In this document: positions 58,184-64,000 of the stretch, piece by piece
Layout of the letters: each line of letters begins with the position of its first letter
Numbering within the stretch: the stretch's first letter is position 1
Assembly: GCF_041200175.1 (NCBI RefSeq)
Contig: NZ_CP165727.1
Span: 558,001-622,000 of the forward strand
DNA from: Streptomyces sp. R33
GTDB lineage: Bacteria > Actinomycetota > Actinomycetes > Streptomycetales > Streptomycetaceae
DNA length: 64,000 nt
Direction: 5' to 3'
The notes under the pieces: model-generated
What the model saw: only the letters and a program-made list of their open reading frames with translations
What the model was told of the DNA's origin: nothing
Databases searched by the model: none
Position numbers and translations under genes: made by a program

Positions 58184-60067
58184 TCAGCGTGCGTCTGCCG
58201 TGATGCGGAAGCGCAGCCGGCAGATCACGGCGTCGGTGTCGCGGCGGACCGCGTGGGCGACGACGGAGCCGCGCTGGTTCTGAAGCAGCCGCTGCCACAG
58301 GTGGGCCGGCTCGGTCTCCGGGATCAGGACGGTCACCTGGGCGTCCGGGTGGATCTGCGCCAGCTTCCGCACGTACGCCGCCAGGGGGCGGCCGAGCGAG
58401 CGGGTTTCCGAGGAGAGCTCGATCAGCTCGACGCCGGGCTTCCACAACTCCCAGTCCCGTCTGAGGGCTTCAGTGGTCTGGCGGTCCTCGGGGGCCGGGT
58501 GGGTGACGGTCACGGCGAGAACCTCATCGCCCAGCGAGCCGGCAGCGGTGAGGGCCTGGCTGGTCAGGCGGGACAGACCGGAGACGGGAACCACGACCAC
58601 GGAGCGGGAGCGCTGCGGGGCCCGGGGAATCCGGCCGAGCTCCAGACGTTCGCCGATCTCGGTGTATGCACGGTGGATCTTCTCGAAGCCGAGAACGAGC
58701 AGCGGCAGGGCGACGACGACCAGCCAGGCGCCCTCGGTGAACTTGGTGGCGGTGACGACGACGGCCGAGGCACCGGTCAGGAGGGCGCCGAAGCCGTTGA
58801 GGGCCGCCTTCGCCTGCCAGCCGCGCGGCCGTTCCCCGTACCAGTGGCGGACCATGCCGACCTGGCAGATGGTGAAGCCGACGAAGACGCCGATCGCGAA
58901 GAGCGGGACCAGGGTGTTGGTGTCACCGCCGGAGAACACCAGCAGGATGGCGGACACGACGGCCAGGGCGAGTACGCCGTGGCGGTGGACCTGGCGGTCG
59001 GCCTTGAGCGCAAAGACGTGCGGCAGGTGGTTGTCGCGGGCCAGCAGGCTCATGAGCACCGGCAGACCGCCGAAGGAGGTGTTCGCGGCCAGCGCGAGCA
59101 GCACCATCGTGGCGAACTGGACCACGTAGAAGGCCACGTTGTGCCCGAAGGAGGCGTCCGCGAGCTGGGCGAGCACGGTCACGCCCTCGACCGGCTGGAG
59201 ATGGAAGCGCCCGATCAGGATCGACAGGCCGATGAGCATGACGCCGAGCAGGGCGCCGAGGGCGACCTCGGTGCGCTGGGCGCGGCGGGCGGCCGGCGCC
59301 CGGAAGGACGGTACGGCGTTGGCGACGGCCTCGACGCCCGTCAGTGCCGAACAGCCGGCGGCGAAGGCCTTCAGCAGCAGGAGCGCGCCGATGGTGGTCG
59401 CGCCCTCGCCGAGCGCGGAGGCGTGCCCGGCAGCGGTGACGGTGCTGACGGGACCGTCGCGGAAGAGCCCGACGGCGACCATCGCGAGGATCGACCCGAC
59501 GAACACGGCGGTGGGCACGAGGAACGCCTTGGCGGATTCCACGACCCCACGCAGGTTCACCGCGGTGACCAGAACGAGGACGCCCAGGCAGATCCACACC
59601 CGTTCCCCGTACAGCTCGGGGAACGCCGAGGTCAGGGCAGCCACTCCGGCCGTGACGGACACGGCGACGTTCAGCACGTAGTCCAGGATCAGCGAAGCCG
59701 CGGCGACCAGACTCGTGCGCCGGCCGAGGTGCTTCTTGGCCACGGCGTACGAGCCGCCGCCGGCCGGGAACGCGGCGATGACCTGCCGGTACGAAGCCAC
59801 GAGCACCGCCAGCAAGGCGGCGATCGCCAGGGTGACGGGGAGGGTGAAGCCCATGCCGTACGCACCGGCCGCGGCCAGGACGAGCACGATCGATTCCGGC
59901 CCGTACGCCACGGACGCCATCGCGTCCAGCGACAGCGCGGCCAGGCCCTGGAGGGCGGTCAGCCGGTGGCGATCGTCTGCCGCGGGCGCCCGTACGCCGG
60001 TATCAGGAGGCTCCTCCGTGCCCGGGGCCCGTCCTGCCGTGCTCGGCTTTCCCATGTCTATGGACAT
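58184..60067 (-). CDS. APC superfamily permease with C-terminal soluble domain, 627 aa
   Basis: ATG 60065-60067 (MSIDMGKPST) with GGAGGAA upstream; the frame is open for 13 more codons. 'ALQGLAALSLDAMASVAYGPESIVLVLAAAGAYGMGFTLPVTLAIAALLAVLVASYRQVIAAFPAGGGSYAVAKKHLG' starts about 12 membrane helices. The final 160 residues ('RSVVVVPVSGLSRLTSQALTAAGSLGDEVLAVTVTHPAPEDRQTTEALRRDWELWKPGVELIELSSE') form a universal-stress-like domain that may bind nucleotides. Relatives sit next to kdp genes in actinobacteria, so a K+ or amino-acid role is likely. Its downstream neighbour here is the kdpB scar. Confidence 0.87.
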   Translation of the reverse strand: MSIDMGKPSTAGRAPGTEEPPDTGVRAPAADDRHRLTALQGLAALSLDAMASVAYGPESIVLVLAAAGAYGMGFTLPVTLAIAALLAVLVASYRQVIAAFPAGGGSYAVAKKHLGRRTSLVAAASLILDYVLNVAVSVTAGVAALTSAFPELYGERVWICLGVLVLVTAVNLRGVVESAKAFLVPTAVFVGSILAMVAVGLFRDGPVSTVTAAGHASALGEGATTIGALLLLKAFAAGCSALTGVEAVANAVPSFRAPAARRAQRTEVALGALLGVMLIGLSILIGRFHLQPVEGVTVLAQLADASFGHNVAFYVVQFATMVLLALAANTSFGGLPVLMSLLARDNHLPHVFALKADRQVHRHGVLALAVVSAILLVFSGGDTNTLVPLFAIGVFVGFTICQVGMVRHWYGERPRGWQAKAALNGFGALLTGASAVVVTATKFTEGAWLVVVALPLLVLGFEKIHRAYTEIGERLELGRIPRAPQRSRSVVVVPVSGLSRLTSQALTAAGSLGDEVLAVTVTHPAPEDRQTTEALRRDWELWKPGVELIELSSETRSLGRPLAAYVRKLAQIHPDAQVTVLIPETEPAHLWQRLLQNQRGSVVAHAVRRDTDAVICRLRFRITADAR

Positions 60068-60383
60068 CTTTCGCTGTTCCTCCGTTGGACAAAGTGAGGA
60101 CAGCATCGGAATGCCATGGCTGGATTGCCAGTGCTCTTGGCGGTTTCCATACGGCCGCCGCTCCAGTATTCACGCGCCTTTGACGTCGAGCCTCCCGGGA
60201 ACCGCCCGCCTGACCGAGGGCGGCCGCTCGCCGGAGGCGGTCATCGGGGCCTGTGGGGGCAGCGCCTCGCGGCCCTCTCGGACGGCTGGGCCGTCTCTTT
60301 CGGATCTCGCCGGTCGAGCCCGCGTCTCCCGCAACTACCGCTGGGGGGGGCAAGATCCGGTAGAGACGACCTAGGGTTGCCCC
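60068..60383. other. 316-base divergent intergenic region, no gene seen
   Basis: It separates the leftward APC permease and the rightward unknown gene and should hold both promoters. TAGGGT at 60371-60376, 7 bases before the ATG of the 280-aa gene, is a plausible -10 for a leaderless message. Nothing else stands out. Confidence 0.35.
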
Positions 60384-61226
60384 ATGAGCACGGCAGACGA
60401 CGACCGCATCGCCCTCGACCTCCTCGACGCCCACCTGGAAGACCTGTGGCGGGCAGCCGGCGAACTCCAGCGGGGAAACCGGGCCGTCGTCCCCGAGGTA
60501 CCGCGCGAGCCGGCCGGGGCCACTGCGGACGGTGCGGCTGCGGAACTCCTGAGGTGGGGGTACGCGGAGCTGGCCCGCATCCCGCGCTCACCGGCCGACG
60601 TGTTCGCCCGCAGCGCCGGCAACACCCTCATGGAGCTGCGGCGGCGCCGCAGCCCCTGGAACGCGGCGGCCCTGCGCCTGCTGGAGGACCCGTACGTCTT
60701 CCTCGCCACCGGTCCACGCCGGCACGACGACTGGGCCGAGGACGTGCTGGCCCTGATGCACCGCGAGGTCCCCGACCCGCGCGGCTGGCTGCGGATCGAC
60801 TCCGACCGCACCAACAATGCCCGCCACGCCGTGCCGGCATACCCCTTCGAGCCGCCGCCCGCCGCCGGGTTCCAGGACCGCCTGCACGAGCTGGAGCCGG
60901 CGGGGGCCGTCACCGCGCTCGCCGTCATGGCGGAGGAGTGGGAAGACGACCGGCCCGTCCGGAGCCGGCCGGAGCGCGACGCCCTGCTGGCCGACGCACG
61001 GTTCCTGCTGGACCGCTACGGCCCGGCCCCCCAATTCTGGACGAACGCCCGGGACGCGGCCTCGGACCCCGCCCCGGACTTCGTCCAGGCCGGCCTCAAA
61101 GGGACGAGGGTCCACGGGTTCATCACAGGCGAGTACATCAACGGCATCGACCTGTTCGAAGAACTTGGCCTCATTGCCGTGTCCGGCGACGAGGTCGGGG
61201 TCTTCTGGTCCTTCGGCGCGTACTGA
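60384..61226 (+). CDS. Hypothetical protein, 280 aa
   Basis: ATG 60384 has no ribosome site and may be leaderless. The soluble acidic product has no signal peptide or membrane helix. Sequence features: 'RRRRSPWNAAALRLLEDPYVFLATGPRRHDDWAEDVLALMHREVPD' (about 86-132), Pro-rich 'PAYPFEPPPAAGF' (about 150-162) and a C-terminal 'GTRVHGFITGEYINGIDLFEELGLIAVSGDEVGVFWSFGAY'. I recognise no family or catalytic motif. It is flanked by unrelated genes on both sides. Confidence 0.7.
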   Translation: MSTADDDRIALDLLDAHLEDLWRAAGELQRGNRAVVPEVPREPAGATADGAAAELLRWGYAELARIPRSPADVFARSAGNTLMELRRRRSPWNAAALRLLEDPYVFLATGPRRHDDWAEDVLALMHREVPDPRGWLRIDSDRTNNARHAVPAYPFEPPPAAGFQDRLHELEPAGAVTALAVMAEEWEDDRPVRSRPERDALLADARFLLDRYGPAPQFWTNARDAASDPAPDFVQAGLKGTRVHGFITGEYINGIDLFEELGLIAVSGDEVGVFWSFGAY

Positions 61227-61336
61227 CACCTAGCGACGCCTTGCGGTCAGCCGGACGGCGGGATGGCGCAAGCGCCCAAGACACGGCGGGTCAGGGGCTG
61301 AGAAGGGCCGAGATTTCGCGGGCCGCGTCGCGGGAG

Positions 61337-62053
61337 TCAGTCGGTGTCGAGGCCGTCGATCAGGCGGTTCAGGAACCGGCTGAAGGTGGCTTCCGGAGCG
61401 AGGGGGCGGCCAGGGGCCGCGAGGGCCTCGGCGAGTTCCGGGTGGTGGCCGTCTGCGGCGACGACCGCGAGGTAGCGGGCTTCGGCTGCGGCCCGGTCCG
61501 GGGACTGCGCCAGCGCGGCCTGCGCCATCTCGTGAGCGACGTGGCCGGCCACGAACGCCGTGAGCTGGGCGAAGACCTCCAGCTTCGCCGCACCGTCCAG
61601 TCCGGCGGGCCGCAGGGCGGCGAGCGCGTGCTCCAGGAAGGCCAGGGTGTGGGGGCCGGGGACGCGGCGGGTGGTCAGGGCGGCGGGCAGCCAGGGGTGC
61701 CGCAGCATGTGGGCGCGCTGGAGGTGGGCGATCGACTTCAGGTCGGCGCGCCAGTCGCCGGTGAGCGTGTGTGCGGTGGGCAGTTCGCCGCTGACGTGGT
61801 CGACCATCAGGTTCAGCAGCGTCTCCTTGTCGGGCGCGTAGCTGTAGAGCGACATGACTCCGGCTCCGACCCGTTCGGCGACTTTCCGCATGGTGACCGC
61901 TTCGAGCCCCTCCGAGTCCGCCAGGGCCACGGCCGCCGCGGTGATCGCCTCTCGGCTGTAGGCGGGCTTGCGGCCCCTACGGGGCTGGTCAGAGCCCAGC
62001 CAGAGCTGCTGCGGGTCGACACCCGGGGCGGTGGCACTGCCTTCTAGGGGCAC
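61337..62053 (-). CDS. TetR/AcrR family transcriptional regulator, 238 aa
   Basis: GTG 62051-62053 with AGGAG about 10 bases upstream; the frame runs upstream without a better start. The HTH is at about 28-80 ('YSREAITAAAVALADSEGLEAVTMRKVAERVGAGVMSLYSYAPDKETLLNLMVDHV'). The ligand domain (about 90-235) is of the TetR_C family ('HMLRHPWLPAALTTRRVPGPHTLAFLEHALAALRPAGL'), like TcmR/TetR-type efflux or hydrolase regulators. It is divergent from the CocE-like hydrolase, with a palindrome between them. Confidence 0.9.
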   Translation of the reverse strand: MPLEGSATAPGVDPQQLWLGSDQPRRGRKPAYSREAITAAAVALADSEGLEAVTMRKVAERVGAGVMSLYSYAPDKETLLNLMVDHVSGELPTAHTLTGDWRADLKSIAHLQRAHMLRHPWLPAALTTRRVPGPHTLAFLEHALAALRPAGLDGAAKLEVFAQLTAFVAGHVAHEMAQAALAQSPDRAAAEARYLAVVAADGHHPELAEALAAPGRPLAPEATFSRFLNRLIDGLDTD

Positions 62054-62115
62054 GGTCCACGCTCCTCTCCTTGATCGGCGGCCCTTGCGGACCCCAGTCA
62101 AGCATGCTCTATTCT

Positions 62116-62128
62116 CGTACACTGTACG
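62116..62128. promoter_or_regulatory. Palindromic operator between TetR and CocE genes
   Basis: CGTACA-C-TGTACG, a perfect 13-base palindrome, 62 bases upstream of the TetR start and 19 bases before the hydrolase start. Position over the predicted hydrolase promoter (TACGTA follows) suits a TetR repressor. Confidence 0.7.
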
Positions 62129-62147
62129 TAAATCAAGGAGGGGAACG

Positions 62148-63854
62148 ATGACGTCACCCACGCACGGTCCTGAGGCGAGGCCGACCTGGGCACCGCCTGC
62201 CGGGAAACCGCCGCTGTCCGCACGGATGATGAGGGCGACATGGCGCCGTCTCCCGGCCAAACTGCACGATGTCGGCTGGGAGCCCGGGCTGGTGGTGCCG
62301 GCCGCCGACGGCAGCCCGCTGATCACGGACCACTACTTCCCGCGCACCGAGGGCGACTTCCCCACCCTCCTGGTGCGCTCGCCGTACGGCAGGGGCCTGC
62401 CGTGGTCCCCCATGTACGGCATGCTCTTCGCCGAACAGGGCTTCCACGTGGTCCTGCAGAGCTGCCGCGGCACCGGCGGTTCGGGGGGTGCGTTCGACCT
62501 GTGGCGCAACGAGGCCGTCGACGGCCGTGCCACGGTGTCCTGGCTGCGCGAGCAGCCCTGGTTCAACGGAACGCTCGGGACCATCGGCCCCAGTTACCTG
62601 GGCTACGTACAGTGGGCCCTCGCCCTGGACCCGCCGCCGGAGCTGAAGGCAATGGTGGTGCAGGTGGGCCTGCACGACCCCCACGCCCTGTTCCACACCG
62701 ACGGTGCGCTGCACCTGGAGACCGCCCTCGCCGTCGGCGTGGGCATGACCTACCAGCACCAGGGCACGGGACCGTTCCTGAAGGCGACTCTGCGACTGCA
62801 GCGCCGGCTGCGCGAGGTCACCACCGCGAAGCCACTGCGCGGGGCGTACGCCTCGGCCCTCGGGCGGGTGCCCTGGCTGGACGAGGTGATGACACACCCG
62901 GACGCCGAGCACCCGTACTGGCGGGGCGCGTCGCTGGCGGAGACGGCACGGCGGCTCCGCGTGCCCACGAGTCTGATCACCGGATGGCACGACGCGCTGG
63001 CCGACCAGACCTTCGAGCAGTACGACCGGCTGCGTGCCGCCGGCTGCGAGACCTCCCTGCTCGTCGGCCCCTGGACCCACACCTCAGCCCTGCAACAGGG
63101 CTGGCCCGAGGTGTTCGCCGAGAGCCTCGCCTGGCTGCGCGCCCACCTGTGTGCCGATCCCTCCGGCCTGCGTCCCACGCGGGTGCGCTTGCACATCGGC
63201 GGCGAGAACGCCTGGAGGAACCTCGACGACTGGCCGCCGGCCGCGGAGGTCAGCCCGTGGTTCCCCACCGCGCAGGGCCATCTCACCCGGCAGTCTCCTA
63301 CGGACTCCGCACCGCTGACGTCGTTCCGCTACGACCCGGAGGACCCGACCCCCTCCCTCGGCGGCCCTCTCCTCTCCCGTACCGCCGGTCCGCGCGACAA
63401 CAGGACCCTGGAGGCCCGGGATGACGTACTGACGTTCACCGGTCCCCCGCTGACCGAGCCCGTGGACGTCCTCGGCCCGATCTCCGCGCGGTTGAGCATC
63501 TCCACGGACACCGGTCACGCCGACGTCTTCACCCGCCTGTGCGACGTGGACGCGCAGGGCCGCTCCGTCAACATCTGCGACGGGCTGGGCCGCCTGCGGA
63601 CGGACGGGCAGGAGCCGTCGCAGATCACCGTGCCGATGAGCTCGACCGCCCACCGCGTCGCCGTCGGCCACCGCATGCGCTGGCAGATCAGCGGAGGCGC
63701 CCATCCGCGATACGCCCGCAATCCCGGCAACGGGGAGTCGGCGGTGGACGCCACCACCTTCACACCGGTGCACATCACGCTCCACGCGGACTCGGTGCTG
63801 ATGCTGACCGTGCATGCCCACAGTTCCGGGCCCGGCCCTGCGGACAGCGGCTGA
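62148..63854 (+). CDS. CocE/NonD family hydrolase, 568 aa
   Basis: ATG 62148 with AAGGAGGGG upstream. The X-Pro dipeptidyl-peptidase (S15) fold shows 'PLITDHYFPRTEGDFPTLLVRSPYGRGLPWSPMYG' (about 54-88), nucleophile region 'LGTIGPSYLGYVQWALAL' (Ser near 149), 'ITGWHDALADQTFEQYD' (Asp) and 'LLVGPWTHTS' (His). The C-terminal beta domain is PepX_C ('DVLTFTGPPLTEPVDVLGPISARLSISTDTGHADVFTRLCDVD'). Relatives include cocaine esterase and other acyl-ester or amide hydrolases. Substrate unknown. Under control of the divergent TetR gene. Confidence 0.9.
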   Translation: MTSPTHGPEARPTWAPPAGKPPLSARMMRATWRRLPAKLHDVGWEPGLVVPAADGSPLITDHYFPRTEGDFPTLLVRSPYGRGLPWSPMYGMLFAEQGFHVVLQSCRGTGGSGGAFDLWRNEAVDGRATVSWLREQPWFNGTLGTIGPSYLGYVQWALALDPPPELKAMVVQVGLHDPHALFHTDGALHLETALAVGVGMTYQHQGTGPFLKATLRLQRRLREVTTAKPLRGAYASALGRVPWLDEVMTHPDAEHPYWRGASLAETARRLRVPTSLITGWHDALADQTFEQYDRLRAAGCETSLLVGPWTHTSALQQGWPEVFAESLAWLRAHLCADPSGLRPTRVRLHIGGENAWRNLDDWPPAAEVSPWFPTAQGHLTRQSPTDSAPLTSFRYDPEDPTPSLGGPLLSRTAGPRDNRTLEARDDVLTFTGPPLTEPVDVLGPISARLSISTDTGHADVFTRLCDVDAQGRSVNICDGLGRLRTDGQEPSQITVPMSSTAHRVAVGHRMRWQISGGAHPRYARNPGNGESAVDATTFTPVHITLHADSVLMLTVHAHSSGPGPADSG

Positions 63855-63868
63855 CCAGCCGGACCGGC

Positions 63869-63901
63869 GGCCCGGCTCCCTCGAGAGGGGAGAGCCGGGC
63901 C
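63869..63901. terminator. Bidirectional hairpin terminator
   Basis: GGCCCGGCTC / GAGCCGGGCC, a 10-bp stem, between the convergent CocE-like and SDR genes, 14 bases after the CocE stop. Confidence 0.8.
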
Positions 63902-64000
63902 ACCGCAGTAGCCGCCGTCGACCGGGATCACCGCGCCGGTGACGAAGCTCGCCCGGTCGGAGCCGAGCCACACCACGGCGTCGGCGATCTCCTCCGCCCT
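63899..64000 (-). CDS. SDR family oxidoreductase, C-terminal part (partial)
   Basis: The minus strand reads 'AEEIADAVVWLGSDRASFVTGAVIPVDGGY' into the window edge, the standard end of classical short-chain dehydrogenases (..S.SS.VTG..I.VDGGY). The Rossmann start and catalytic Tyr-x-x-x-Lys lie outside. No stop follows the usual end; the frame remains open to 63515, antisense to the CocE-like gene, and passes through the terminator hairpin. Either the stop was lost by mutation or a frameshift is present. Listed bounds cover only the recognisable part. Confidence 0.75.

Noticed and set aside
1..64000. CRISPR arrays, tRNA or rRNA genes, insertion sequences
   Set aside because: I saw no spaced direct repeats, cloverleaf or rRNA-like sequence, or transposase reading frame in the window.

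Overview
The window is about 64 kb of very GC-rich DNA with strong third-position G/C bias, many GTG starts, GGAGG-type ribosome sites and several likely leaderless messages. Together with SpoIIE-type phosphatases, PucR, DUF6479, DUF6131 and DUF6328 families, lipoprotein SBPs and a Zur-type box over cysteine-free ribosomal paralogues, this points to a Streptomyces or close relative, probably in an accessory or arm-like part of the chromosome. No rRNA, tRNA, CRISPR array or intact transposase was seen.

Left part (1-17.7 kb): a stress-protein neighbourhood of mostly single genes. It has the C-terminus of a large catalase (HPII/KatE type), a Baeyer-Villiger-type flavin monooxygenase, CsbD, a YbdK-type glutamate-cysteine ligase, a broken CrtI-like oxidoreductase, two multidomain SpoIIE/PP2C phosphatases (GAF-GAF-PP2C and ANTAR-GAF-PAS-PP2C), DUF2231, DUF6479, a VOC protein, hemerythrin, DUF6328, a PRC-barrel protein, DUF6131 and a stand-alone VWA protein. 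From 17.8 to 22.5 kb lie a secreted lipase divergent from a PucR regulator, an alpha/beta hydrolase and a membrane protein.

Centre (22.5-47.2 kb): a large organosulfur-scavenging region. It contains two Tat-exported type I sulfatases and the formylglycine-generating enzyme that would activate them. It has four bacterial-luciferase-like (LLM) monooxygenases and a DszC/SfnB-like flavin monooxygenase. An amino-acid-type ABC importer (with a GNAT gene) and two sulfonate-type ABC importers supply substrate, and a cytoplasmic arylsulfotransferase-like gene sits in one importer operon. Control genes are an XRE-cupin regulator, an OmpR-type winged-helix protein and an Rrf2 (CymR-like) regulator. Short Cys-ending leader ORFs and a repeated TNCCTA-N9-TRGGAAA element precede three transcription units. 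The economical reading is one regulon that is opened when cysteine or sulfate is short.

47.3-49.8 kb: a zinc-starvation island with cysteine-free S14, L28, L33, L31 and S18 paralogues plus a CobW/COG0523 protein, with a Zur-like palindrome between the divergent units.

Right part (49.8-64 kb): an EcaC/SgcJ-like gene behind a SoxR-box-like promoter, a degenerate GyrB-like ATPase, hydrolase, GNAT, YceI and DoxX-like genes, then two APC-type permeases flanking a scar of kdpB (the Kdp potassium pump has been lost here), an unknown 280-aa protein, and a TetR regulator divergent from a CocE/NonD-type hydrolase. The window ends inside an SDR gene. Gene remnants (DUF2231, CrtI-like, GH15-like, kdpB) show ongoing decay outside the sulfur and zinc blocks.
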